Part shown: positions 15,858 through 23,987 of the stretch, one piece after another
Numbering within the stretch: the stretch's first letter is position 1
Layout: each line of letters starts with the position of its first letter
NCBI RefSeq assembly: GCF_003363155.1
Contig: NZ_QRBE01000003.1
Span: 62,001 to 126,000 of the forward strand
Length of the DNA stretch: 64,000 nucleotides
Origin: Dyella monticola
Lineage (GTDB): Bacteria > Pseudomonadota > Gammaproteobacteria > Xanthomonadales > Rhodanobacteraceae
Reading direction: 5' to 3'
Made by a program: the position numbers and the translations under genes
Notes under the pieces: model-generated
The model's input: the letters and a program-made list of their open reading frames with translations, nothing else
Databases searched by the model: none
Told to the model about the DNA's origin: nothing

Positions 15858-18560
15858 ATGTGGTCCAGGAAGACTGATCCTACGCCAGGACGGCACCCGG
15901 CAATATGGCTGTTGCGTCGGGCCTGGTTGCCGACGCTGATCGTAAGCGCATTGACCCCGCACGCCCATGCGGCCGCTGCGGCGGTCGACCCGGCGGCGTC
16001 AGGCGGGGCGGATCCCGTTACATTCGATGCCGCGCTCTTTCCCGCGGGGAATACCGTCAATATCGACTTGTCACGATTCGAAAAGCAGGGCTATGTGCCG
16101 CCCGGCACCTACTACGGCGATGTTACCGTCAACGAGGCGTGGCGAGCGCACACCAACATCGTGCTGGTCAGCACGCCCGATGGAAAAGCCACGCAGCCTT
16201 GTTACGATGCGAGCACGTTGACGAGGTATGGCATCGACTTACGCAAGGTTGCCACGGATGCCGATCATCCGGCACGCAAGGCGATGCCTGAGGGAACGTT
16301 CTGCGGGGATATCGGGGATTATATTCCTGGTGCATCGGCCCAATTCGATCCGGGCGATCAGTCGCTTTCGCTTTCCATCCCGCAGATTTACATGTCGCGC
16401 GATGCACGCGGCTATGTCGATCCGTCGCAATGGGATGAAGGCATCAACGCCGCGCTGTTGAACTACAACAGCAACCTATACCGCGGCGGTATGAATGGTT
16501 CCGCCCGAGCGGCCGGCTATCTTGGCCTCAATGGGTCGCTCAAATTTGGCTCGTGGCACTTCTACCATCTTGGTTCGCTTAATGCGTCTCAAGGAATGGG
16601 TACGCATTACCAGACCACGTCCAATTACGCCCAGCATGATATTCCCGCCTGGCAGACGCAGTTGGTGGTGGGCGACACGTTCACACCCGGGGATATGTTC
16701 GACAGCGTGCGCCTGCGCGGCGTGCGCATGTATACCGATAGTCAGATGCTTCCGCAGTCGTTGCGAGGCTATGCGCCGATCATACATGGCACGGCGGAAA
16801 CCAATGCGCATGTTGTGGTTCGGCAGAACGGATACATTATTTATGATACGACCGTCGCACCGGGTCCTTTCGTTATCGACGATCTTTATCCGACCGGATA
16901 TGGCGGTGATCTCGATGTAGAAATCACCGAAGCGGACGGGCGCGTTCGGTACTTTTCCCAGGCTTATTCAGCGGTGCCGCAACTGTTGCGCCCCGGTCAG
17001 CAACTGTGGAGTGTAGCGGCTGGCCGCGTCGATCAGCGCGGCTTGTCCGCGCGCTTGCCGGTAATCGGGCAGTTCAGTTATCAGCGTGGCCTGAGTAATC
17101 TGCTCACGGCTTATGCGGGAACCACAGTGGGAGCTGATTACCATTCCGTATTGGGTGGCATGGCCTTCAATACGTCGGCGGGTGCGGTGTCCAGCGATGT
17201 CACCTATGCCGGCAATCGCACTCCGGGACTGTCCGCTACCAGCGGCTTCAGCTATCGCTTGGGATATAGCCGAAACTTTGCGGACACAGGCACCAGTTTC
17301 AACGTCGCCGCGTATCGCTATTCGACACCGGGCTTCGTTGGGTTGAATGACGCCATGACGCTTCGCGTGGCAGCGGCGCTGGGCAATGAAAATGTCGTGT
17401 TACGGCCGCATAGCCGCATGGACGTCAACCTCAACCAGTCCCTGAGCGATAACTGGGGGCAGTTGTATCTCAACGCCTCGTGGCGCGATTACTGGAACAG
17501 CAAGGGTCGTCAGGTTGACTTCAGCGCGGGATACAGTAATCGCTGGAAGTCCGTCAGCTACAGCATTTCGATTCAGCGTACGCGCGACACGGTCGATCAG
17601 TTGTTCCAGGGGCCAGTGCTTGTCGACCGTATTCCCGGAGCGTTGGATGGCTATTTGAATTCTGCGTCGGGCCATACCGTTCGTGACACGCGCATCATGT
17701 TGAATGTCACGATCCCGTTGGGACGGGCGGCGAATAGCCCAACGCTAACCAGTTACGTCAATCATTCGAACCTCAACGGCGATAACACACAGGTGGCGCT
17801 GAACGGGTCGCTCGGCGAGCAGCGACGTTTCACCTACAACGCCTCGTTGAGCCACAACACCGCGACGAGCGTCTCGCTGGGTGGCCAGTACGCCGGAGCG
17901 CACGGCAGCCTCACCAGTTCCATGAGCTACGGGAGTGGTTACCGACAGGCGGGTGTGGGCGCCAGCGGTAGCGTCGTTGCGCACGTGGGCGGCATTACAT
18001 TCTCTGCGCCGGCAGGCGATACGGTGGGGTTGGTCTATGCGCCGGGCGCTGAAGGCGCGCTCGTAGACACGGCGGTGAATTCGCGGGTGGATTCGAACGG
18101 ATACGCTGTGGTGCCCTCGCTCATGCCCTACCAGCTCAATACCATCGCGATTGACCCCAAGGGTGCCGCGGACAACGTCGAGCTCAAGGACACGACGCGA
18201 AACGTCGCGCCACGCCTTGGTAGTGTCGTGCGTTTGCGTTACGAGGTTGATACCAGCCGCTTGCTGCTCGTTGATGCCACGCTCCCGAATGGAGATCCAA
18301 TTCCTTTCGGCGCTGAAGTGCTCGATGACAAAGGCAACAGCGTTGGCGTGGCCGGGCAGGCCAGTCGCTTGGTGATACGCGGCGTCGAACATTCCAGCAC
18401 GCTTACAGTGCGCTGGGGGGCTGAGGAAAACCAAAGCTGCTCTCTGAATGTTGTAGTGCCGACGGCGACCGCGTCAGGTCGGAACGACCCCACTCCGATA
18501 CTTCAGGCGGCGTGTAAAGCGGTTGGTGGATCTGCGACGACTCTGCTTCAAGCCCACTAA
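15858..18560 (+). CDS. Outer-membrane fimbrial usher
   Basis: FimD/PapC-type usher of about 900 residues. The ATG has a strong GGAGAGG site and gives a signal peptide ending THAHA; earlier ATGs in frame overlap the chaperone gene. Visible usher parts: N-terminal domain (FDAALFPAGNTVNIDLSRFE), plug and barrel region (LRGVRMYTDSQMLPQSLRGY, APIIHGTAETNAHVVVRQNG, GPFVIDDLYPTGYGGDLDV) and C-terminal domains (VVPSLMPYQLNTIAID, FGAEVLDDKGNSVGVAGQ). No tip adhesin gene follows, so the fimbria is either made of one subunit or uses an adhesin encoded elsewhere. Confidence 0.95.
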   Translation: MWSRKTDPTPGRHPAIWLLRRAWLPTLIVSALTPHAHAAAAAVDPAASGGADPVTFDAALFPAGNTVNIDLSRFEKQGYVPPGTYYGDVTVNEAWRAHTNIVLVSTPDGKATQPCYDASTLTRYGIDLRKVATDADHPARKAMPEGTFCGDIGDYIPGASAQFDPGDQSLSLSIPQIYMSRDARGYVDPSQWDEGINAALLNYNSNLYRGGMNGSARAAGYLGLNGSLKFGSWHFYHLGSLNASQGMGTHYQTTSNYAQHDIPAWQTQLVVGDTFTPGDMFDSVRLRGVRMYTDSQMLPQSLRGYAPIIHGTAETNAHVVVRQNGYIIYDTTVAPGPFVIDDLYPTGYGGDLDVEITEADGRVRYFSQAYSAVPQLLRPGQQLWSVAAGRVDQRGLSARLPVIGQFSYQRGLSNLLTAYAGTTVGADYHSVLGGMAFNTSAGAVSSDVTYAGNRTPGLSATSGFSYRLGYSRNFADTGTSFNVAAYRYSTPGFVGLNDAMTLRVAAALGNENVVLRPHSRMDVNLNQSLSDNWGQLYLNASWRDYWNSKGRQVDFSAGYSNRWKSVSYSISIQRTRDTVDQLFQGPVLVDRIPGALDGYLNSASGHTVRDTRIMLNVTIPLGRAANSPTLTSYVNHSNLNGDNTQVALNGSLGEQRRFTYNASLSHNTATSVSLGGQYAGAHGSLTSSMSYGSGYRQAGVGASGSVVAHVGGITFSAPAGDTVGLVYAPGAEGALVDTAVNSRVDSNGYAVVPSLMPYQLNTIAIDPKGAADNVELKDTTRNVAPRLGSVVRLRYEVDTSRLLLVDATLPNGDPIPFGAEVLDDKGNSVGVAGQASRLVIRGVEHSSTLTVRWGAEENQSCSLNVVVPTATASGRNDPTPILQAACKAVGGSATTLLQAH

Positions 18561-18729
18561 GCGAGGGTAAGTATTCGCCTCATCACGGGTGATCGCATTG
18601 AACAGTCCTGTCGGGCTTATGTGGTAGACCCGGGGACTGGTACAGAACACTGCGGGTCATCGATTGAATGGGATGGGCATTCTGCAAGCCAGCCACTATG
18701 AAAAACGTGCAATTGGGAGGGATACCCGG

Positions 18730-18954
18730 ATGAAATTATTATCGCGATTATTGCGGCGTCGAAAAGCGGACAATTTGATCGATGCTCTTCATGAATTGCG
18801 TGAACGCCTGGGCGATCGCGTTTCTACCCAAGTCTTGGCGCAGGCGGAAGCGCGGATGTTGAGGAGGGTAGCTCAAGGATGTTCGCCGTCGGTTGCGGCG
18901 CGGTTGGTTATCACATGGGCATTGTGCGCTGATCATGGCGAGCAAGCATCATGA
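18730..18954 (+). CDS. Small basic protein of unknown function
   Basis: A 74-residue protein beginning MKLLSRLLRRRKADNLIDAL. The ATG has a good GGGAGG site; the longer frame starting at 18664 lacks one. The protein is soluble, with helices rich in Arg and Leu, and carries one Cys in the middle and one near the end. It is coupled to the next small gene by a 4-base ATGA overlap, which supports both being translated. It lies 169 bases after the usher gene. I do not recognise a family; a chaperone or regulator for the nearby secreted proteins would be speculation. Confidence 0.5.
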   Translation: MKLLSRLLRRRKADNLIDALHELRERLGDRVSTQVLAQAEARMLRRVAQGCSPSVAARLVITWALCADHGEQAS

Positions 18955-19157
18955 GCCGAGCATTTATTACACGCAGTGACCGTGCGCCAAGCAATAGAGA
19001 GCGATTCGAGGCATGGCGTAAGGCGATGAAGGTGTTCGGCACGGACGCGCCTTCCCTCCTTCCCGGGGCGCCTCCTATTGGGCGAGACGAAGCGACATCG
19101 AAGAAAGCGAGCACCGGATCGGTGGTGTCAGTGCCCTCTTTCACTGGTAACACGTAG
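18951..19157 (+). CDS. Small protein coupled to the preceding gene, unknown function
   Basis: A 68-residue hydrophilic protein starting MSRAFITRSDRAPSNRERFE. Its ATG overlaps the stop of the preceding small gene (ATGA), indicating translational coupling. The N-terminal half is Arg-rich and probably helical; the C-terminal half is Ser/Thr/Pro/Gly-rich and probably disordered. No signal peptide or membrane segment is present. No family is recognised. The pair sits between the fimbrial operon and the collagen-like gene. Confidence 0.45.
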   Translation: MSRAFITRSDRAPSNRERFEAWRKAMKVFGTDAPSLLPGAPPIGRDEATSKKASTGSVVSVPSFTGNT

Positions 19158-19453
19158 CCGGACGGGTCACGGCCGGCTGTGGTGCCTCGGGTGATCGCAT
19201 GTCACGCATGACTGGATGCTTTATGATTTTTCGCTATATATGCAACGCCCGGCATCATCCCGGCGGGTGATATTAATAAAAAAACATTAATGGTAAGGCG
19301 CTATTTTGAATTAGCGAATTATATCTAGGAGGCTGCATAAAACTAAAATTGGCTTATGCGATGTCATTTGCTTCATTTTTCGCGCTCCAGTGCTGATTCG
19401 ATGCAGTGCTGGTAATGAATACACTAATTATCTATATTCATAGGAATATTATT
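19158..19453 (+). promoter_or_regulatory. AT-rich region upstream of the collagen-like gene
   Basis: About 296 bases, visibly richer in A and T than the surroundings (runs such as TTAATAAAAAAACATTAA near 19272 and AATTATATCT near 19317). Such composition upstream of a secreted accessory gene fits a promoter bound by a silencing nucleoid protein. An isolated AGGAGG at about 19328 is not followed by a useful ATG. The collagen-like ATG itself is preceded by TAGGAAT. Confidence 0.35.
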
Positions 19454-20947
19454 ATGCCTATTAGCACGCTTCCTTCCACTAATGATTCCTATTATGGCGG
19501 TGTGTCGGTGTCTGCCGCGGCTTCGGCAAGCGCCGCGATTGTGGTTCAATCTCCATCGCCGAGCGGCAGTCGGGTCAGTGGTGGGGTTGGTTCGGGCACC
19601 CCGTCGATGGATTATCAGACGTGGCTTAGCAATGTTGCTCCTAAACCTTGGAATGCTTCTCAGGTTTATAAGCCTGGCGACCGGGTGGTACGCGGACAAG
19701 ATATTTATCAAGTGCCGGCTCATGCGGCGCCTCATCAGGGTGTCAAGCCTGGTGCTGACGATAGCAAGTGGCTATACGCTGGAAAGGTCAAGAATGAGTA
19801 CGCGTTGGAGACGCATTATTCGTCCGGTACGCAATACAGCGGGGTTGGTTCGAATAAAACCATTCATGCGCCCAATGCTGATAAATATCATCGTGGCCCG
19901 AAGGGTCCGCCTGGTGATCGCGGTCCGCAAGGCGTGCCTGGTCAGAGAGGCCCGGCAGGTACGAACGGCAAAGACGGTAAGGACGGCAAGGATGGTGTAA
20001 ATGGCAAGGATGGTAAGGACGGCAAGGACGGTTTGAGGGGGAAGGTTGGTAAGGAAGGCAAAGATGGTTTAAAGGGTAAGGATGGTGCAAATGGCAGGGA
20101 CGGTGCGAGTGGCAAAGATGGCTTAAAGGGCAAGGATGGTAGGGACGGTAAGGATGGTTTGAATGGCAAGGATGGCGCGAATGGTAAGGATGGTTTGAAC
20201 GGAAAGAATGGTAAGGATGGTAAGGATGGTGCAAATGGCAGGGACGGTGCGAATGGCAAAGATGGCTTAAAGGGCAAGGATGGTAGGGACGGTAAGGATG
20301 GTTTGAATGGCAAGGATGGCGCGAATGGTAAGGATGGTTTGAACGGAAAGAATGGTAAGGATGGTGTGAATGGTAAGGACGGTAAGGATGGTTTGAATGG
20401 TAAGGACGGTAAGGATGGTTTGAATGGAAAGAATGGCAAGGACGGCGTGGATGGCAAGAATGGTTTGAAGGGCAAGGACGGTAAGGACGGCGTAAACGGC
20501 AAGGATGGCCAACCCGGGGGGCTGAGCTTAAAGGGAAAGGTCGAAGCCGCGTTTTGGGGGTTTATCGGTGGTCATGTCGGCGGTTTTAATGCTGCATCTC
20601 TGAAAGAGTTCGCCGGTTTTGTAAAAAACAAGCTCACCGGCCAAGGCTACGATAATAAAGAGGTGGACGACGCGATAAAGCATGAAGAAAACCATGACTT
20701 CAGCGGCTTCATCCACGGCTATGGTGTAAGTCGCCCGACGTGGAGTTTGGGGCGTGACGTTATTAATCACGGAGCAGTCGGAGACGTCTACGATGGAAAT
20801 AAGGGGCAATGGCGTCACACCGCTCCGCCGATCAATAGCCCACCCATTATTTATGGCGGTTATTCAAACTATACGTCAAATGTCACACCCGGCGGCTCGA
20901 CTCCTTTTAAGCCGGCGGTATCGCCACCCCAGAGCGGCAATGCTTGA
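19454..20947 (+). CDS. Collagen-like protein with CBM5/12-like N-terminal module
   Basis: A 497-residue protein with no signal peptide. Residues 1-51 are Ser/Ala/Gly-rich. Residues ~52-110 hold DYQTWLSNVAPKPW plus a ChtBD3-like pattern (VYKPGDRVVRGQDIYQVP ... DDSKWLYAG), closely matching the effector candidate at 11369. Residues ~148-355 are about 69 Gly-X-Y triplets, dominated by GKDG, GANGKDG and GLNGKDG, with GPKGPPGDRGPQGVPGQRGP at the front. The C-terminal ~140 residues form a non-repetitive Gly/Asn-rich domain. Bacterial collagen-like proteins usually form trimeric stalks. Lack of a Sec signal and the T3SS next door suggest a T3SS substrate; this is inference. Codon and base use differ from flanking genes. 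Confidence 0.85.
   Translation: MPISTLPSTNDSYYGGVSVSAAASASAAIVVQSPSPSGSRVSGGVGSGTPSMDYQTWLSNVAPKPWNASQVYKPGDRVVRGQDIYQVPAHAAPHQGVKPGADDSKWLYAGKVKNEYALETHYSSGTQYSGVGSNKTIHAPNADKYHRGPKGPPGDRGPQGVPGQRGPAGTNGKDGKDGKDGVNGKDGKDGKDGLRGKVGKEGKDGLKGKDGANGRDGASGKDGLKGKDGRDGKDGLNGKDGANGKDGLNGKNGKDGKDGANGRDGANGKDGLKGKDGRDGKDGLNGKDGANGKDGLNGKNGKDGVNGKDGKDGLNGKDGKDGLNGKNGKDGVDGKNGLKGKDGKDGVNGKDGQPGGLSLKGKVEAAFWGFIGGHVGGFNAASLKEFAGFVKNKLTGQGYDNKEVDDAIKHEENHDFSGFIHGYGVSRPTWSLGRDVINHGAVGDVYDGNKGQWRHTAPPINSPPIIYGGYSNYTSNVTPGGSTPFKPAVSPPQSGNA
20084..20371 (+). repeat. 144-base tandem duplication inside the collagen repeat
   Basis: Two adjacent copies, 20084-20227 and 20228-20371, agree almost perfectly for the first ~130 bases; one difference is AGT versus AAT (Ser to Asn) in the segment encoding DGASGKDG/DGANGKDG. 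Each copy encodes 48 residues (16 triplets). Such near-identity means a recent in-frame duplication, so the stalk length probably varies between strains. Confidence 0.85.
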
Positions 20948-20988
20948 TTTGAATACATGCGTAGCCGTCTCATTTAAACCAACCTGGG

Positions 20989-21013
20989 TATTCCCCGGCT
21001 TTGCCGGGGAATA
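20989..21013 (+). terminator. Stem-loop after the collagen-like gene
   Basis: A perfect 11-base-pair stem (TATTCCCCGGC / GCCGGGGAATA) with a three-base loop, 42 bases after the collagen-like stop. No clean T-run follows, so it may be an inefficient terminator or an mRNA-stabilising stem between this gene and the glycosyltransferase. Confidence 0.55.
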
Positions 21014-21106
21014 CTTACTTTCATCGTTAAGCCGTCAACGATGGATGAGGCCGGTGCTGCTTTTTTTCATGTACCCCTATCACGTATCACGCGTCAAGGA
21101 ATGACA

Positions 21107-22222
21107 ATGGCAAGCATTGGTTTGTGCATGATTGTCCGCAACGCTGCTAGCACGCTGGAGCGTTGTCTCACGTCGGTGCTCCCCTTGATCGATTATGCAT
21201 GCATCGTCGACACGGGTTCAGATGACGAAACCGTGCGCGTGGTTCGGCATTTTTTTCAGAAGCATCGTATCCGCCATGACATTTATCGCGATACGTGGCG
21301 CGATTTTTCCAGCAATCGAAATGCCGCCATGGACTGGATGCGTCATCGCGGGGACGTTGACTACTACATGGTTCTTGCTGCAGATGACGTTGTCTGTTTC
21401 AGCGAAGCCTTTGATGTACATAAATTCAAGGAGCAGATGGGGTTTGACGTTTATGACGCCCAGGTTCATGAAGATGGCGCCCAATGTGATCGACCGGTCT
21501 TGTTCGAGGCCAATCTTGGTTGCTATTACCGCGGGAAAATCCACGAATTCCTGGTTATACCGGCACATGCTACGCGTTGCGAAGTCACAGCTTTTCATCT
21601 GGAGTCGACGCGTGGTCCGAGTGATCGCGATCGAGCAGCGTATCTGAGTGATGCGGGTGTCATTGAAGAAGCCCTGCGCGAAGAAACGGATCCCTTCATG
21701 CTTTCGCGTTACCATTTTTATCTGGGGCAAAGTTACATGAGGGGCGGCGATTTCAAAAAGGCCATCAAGGCTTTTTATGCACGGGTGCAATGCGGTGGCT
21801 GGGAGCAGGAGCTTTTCATAAGTTTGTTGTGCATTGCGCGCATGATGGCTGGGCTCAATTATCGCGAAGAACGCGTTATCCACGCCTATTTCCGCGCATG
21901 GTCGGTATGCCCGGAGCGCGCTGAACCCCTTTATGACCTGGCCGCTTACGCGCGGAAGAACAAGCACCATCATTGGGCGCGTTTGTTTGCCGGAAAAGGC
22001 ATGCAGCTTGAGAAGCCTACGCGGGGGTTACGCATCGAGCATGACATCTACACCTATAAGCTTCTCGAGGAGTACGTCAACGCGGCCTATGGCTGCGGGG
22101 ATTATTCGGAATCCTTGGAGGCATGCACGCGATTGCTTAAACAGGCCGCGCTACCAGCGTCGGAACGAGGGCGTGCCATGACCAGCGCCATCAATGCATT
22201 GGAACGCTTGCGATCGGTGTGA
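21107..22222 (+). CDS. GT2-family glycosyltransferase with TPR-like C-terminus
   Basis: A 371-residue cytoplasmic protein. Residues 1-~110 form a GT-A fold: SIGLCMIVRNAASTLERCL and IVDTGSDDETVRVV, with DYYMVLAADDVV in the DxD position. The rest resembles the TPR-containing GT2 enzymes (YHFYLGQSYMRGGDFKKAIK, ACTRLLKQAALP). AAGGA precedes the chosen ATG by six bases; two residues upstream is another ATG. Placed directly after the collagen-like gene and before the protease, it could glycosylate either of them or a surface glycan. The acceptor cannot be read from the sequence. Confidence 0.8.
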   Translation: MASIGLCMIVRNAASTLERCLTSVLPLIDYACIVDTGSDDETVRVVRHFFQKHRIRHDIYRDTWRDFSSNRNAAMDWMRHRGDVDYYMVLAADDVVCFSEAFDVHKFKEQMGFDVYDAQVHEDGAQCDRPVLFEANLGCYYRGKIHEFLVIPAHATRCEVTAFHLESTRGPSDRDRAAYLSDAGVIEEALREETDPFMLSRYHFYLGQSYMRGGDFKKAIKAFYARVQCGGWEQELFISLLCIARMMAGLNYREERVIHAYFRAWSVCPERAEPLYDLAAYARKNKHHHWARLFAGKGMQLEKPTRGLRIEHDIYTYKLLEEYVNAAYGCGDYSESLEACTRLLKQAALPASERGRAMTSAINALERLRSV

Positions 22223-22381
22223 CAGATGTTGCCACTGCGTTGCTAATCGGCATCGCGTAAGTCGCTCTGGCATGAAAATATCGATGGAATAGACATTACC
22301 TCTATACCACCGCAACCGTTCGCGAACGAGGATCATGGCCTTCAACGCGTTTTCATGGCATGCGCAGATGGAGAGCAAGGT

Positions 22382-23671
22382 ATGAATATTCCACGCGATT
22401 ACCTCAATGCGTCTTATCGGTATGATGCGACGCATCTGGATTCGGACAACCCTCCGCAATCGTCAGGTCGGGCCGGAACACCAGCCTCCACGCAACCGAC
22501 GGCGTCTACTGTCGCGGACAAGGGTGAGCAATGGCCTTATTCGCGCGTGAACCCTGCGAGCACGTCTTTGCAGGTAGCCCAGCCGGCTATGTATTTCCGT
22601 TCGCAGGCGGTATTCAAAGTTCAAGGTCCTACCGGGCCGGGCACGGCCTTTCGCCTCGGTCCGAATAATTTGTTCATGACTAATTCGCACGTTATTCCAG
22701 GCGATCCGCGGGAGAGACCCTATACGTTGCTTGCCGGTTATGAAGCGAAACAAAACTTCGATGGCGCAAAGGATCCCGTAAGCGCGCGGATCGGCAAGGT
22801 TCTGTATCGCAGCGGTCCCTATCGCGACCCCAACGATCCCAGCCAAGGCATGGATGTGGTGGTTTTTTCCATCGACCAACACGATTATCAAAGCGGTAAA
22901 TTGGACCGGTTCGGTTATCTTGGCATCGATACCCGGCCACCGCACGCGGGTCAGCAAATCTATTTGCCGAATTATTCGGGTGGCTACCCTGAGCAGATCG
23001 CGTTTCGCGATCGTATGGGAAGGCCCGCTCGCGTTGCCACGGTGCCCTCGCGTTCCGGTCAGCGGATCACCTTTAACATGGGCGTGAAAAGAGGCAGTTC
23101 GGGATCGCCCGTGATCGACGCGAAGACGCATGACGTCATCGCTATCAAACCCTCGGGCATACCCGATGGCAACGATGACCGTTGGCCAGATGCCCCCAAT
23201 AGCACCGCAACGCCGATGAGCGATGTCTTTCCCCATATTGCGTACCTTTTTCCAGGCGGTGTGGCACCCATAGGTTCGCCTTTCCCGCCCGAACTTGGCC
23301 AAACGGCCGCTGGATCGCCCCATCCGATTCTGGCCGGGGACTCAGCGCAGAAATTGCCCGCGCAATCCCAAAAGCCAATGAACACGGCACCGCCCGGTGT
23401 TCAGATACCCGCGCGTGATTCAGCGGCCAAGCCGGCAAATCAGGTGTCGCTCCAGACGAGCCCGCCGCAAAGCGGGCCATCTCAATCACCGGTGGGTACG
23501 GAGCCGACGTCGCCAAGCACGGTGCCCGCCTGGGACCCGGACAAGGTCTATTGGACGGGGGATCTGATATCGCATAACGGTAAGCAGTATGAAGCGCGAT
23601 TAATCAATATAGGCATTGCGCCAGGCCCGAATGCGCGGTTTACATGGTTGCCTCGGTCTGCGGATCGTTAG
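22382..23671 (+). CDS. Trypsin-like serine protease with C-terminal CBM5/12-like module, candidate effector
   Basis: A 429-residue protein with no signal peptide. Residues 1-~50 are Ser/Thr/Pro/Asp-rich. Residues ~65-310 form a chymotrypsin-fold protease: His103 in MTNSHVIPG, Asp158 in QGMDVVVFSI, Ser240 in VKRGSSGSPVID. A Pro/Ser/Gln-rich linker (~315-380) leads to a C-terminal ChtBD3-like module (AWDPDKVYWTGDLISHNGKQ, FTWLPRS). GGAGAG lies eight bases before the ATG. A glutamyl endopeptidase-like or S1-like protease is likely. Without a Sec signal, export by the T3SS is the simplest explanation, but unproven. Confidence 0.8.
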   Translation: MNIPRDYLNASYRYDATHLDSDNPPQSSGRAGTPASTQPTASTVADKGEQWPYSRVNPASTSLQVAQPAMYFRSQAVFKVQGPTGPGTAFRLGPNNLFMTNSHVIPGDPRERPYTLLAGYEAKQNFDGAKDPVSARIGKVLYRSGPYRDPNDPSQGMDVVVFSIDQHDYQSGKLDRFGYLGIDTRPPHAGQQIYLPNYSGGYPEQIAFRDRMGRPARVATVPSRSGQRITFNMGVKRGSSGSPVIDAKTHDVIAIKPSGIPDGNDDRWPDAPNSTATPMSDVFPHIAYLFPGGVAPIGSPFPPELGQTAAGSPHPILAGDSAQKLPAQSQKPMNTAPPGVQIPARDSAAKPANQVSLQTSPPQSGPSQSPVGTEPTSPSTVPAWDPDKVYWTGDLISHNGKQYEARLINIGIAPGPNARFTWLPRSADR

Positions 23672-23813
23672 ATCGTTAGTTGCAAAAGAAGGCCACGATG
23701 CAGGGATGCGCAAGCAAGCGAGCATGCGGATTCGCGCGATAAGTAAGCCTGCTTTGTTGTTCTATGGGCGCTGGCCGGATTCGGATGCGCGTTATCGGAT
23801 CTGACTTGGCTCC

Positions 23814-23859
23814 GCTGTCCGCATACCGTCCGGACGGTGCGGACAGCTGTCCGCGGACA
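23814..23859. promoter_or_regulatory. Palindromic upstream activating sites
   Basis: Two adjacent palindromes. Positions 23814-23847 form an inverted repeat (GCTGTCCGCA, two extra bases, CCGTCCGGACGG, TGCGGACAGC). Positions 23848-23859 are the perfect palindrome TGTCCGCGGACA. The shared half-site is TGTCCG/CGGACA. They lie about 65-110 bases upstream of the sigma-54 promoter, a normal distance for an NtrC-type activator. The activator is not in the window. Confidence 0.7.
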
Positions 23860-23925
23860 ATGGCGCGCCCTGCCGCGAACAGCTGCAGATGGCGGTGTTA
23901 TGCGGTTTTCGAGGTGTCGGTGTGG

Positions 23926-23942
23926 TTGGCATCGGCCTTGCA
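23926..23942 (+). promoter_or_regulatory. Sigma-54 (-24/-12) promoter
   Basis: TTGGCATCGGCCTTGCA fits the RpoN consensus TTGGCAC-N5-TTGCA with one change. The GG and GC dinucleotides are exactly ten bases apart, the strict requirement of this class. Transcription would start near 23953, about 35 bases before the peptide ATG at 23988. Confidence 0.8.
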
Positions 23943-23987
23943 ATAACTATCTCGAAAGCCTCACCAACCTCTCAACGGAGAACCGCC

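Larger units (their letters stand above)
23672..23987 (+). promoter_or_regulatory. Regulatory region of the sigma-54-controlled small peptide
   Basis: This 316-base gap holds, in order, two palindromic sites (23814-23859), a sigma-54 promoter (23926-23942), a short leader and the ribosome-binding site of the 28-residue peptide. The first ~140 bases after the protease stop show no other feature. Confidence 0.65.

Noticed and set aside
19788-20512. Long minus-strand frames rich in Leu-Pro and Tyr-His repeats opposite the collagen region
   Set aside because: They are shadows of the Gly-Lys-Asp repeat read on the other strand; they have no ribosome-binding site and are pure repeat.
20084-20518. 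Regular repeats that might suggest a CRISPR array
   Set aside because: Repeat units are multiples of nine bases and encode Gly-X-Y triplets in frame; there are no unique spacers of constant length.
22317-22328. Palindrome CGTTCGCGAACG upstream of the protease gene
   Set aside because: A 12-base palindrome of GC-rich sequence is expected by chance in a window this long, and it is not repeated before the other candidate effectors.
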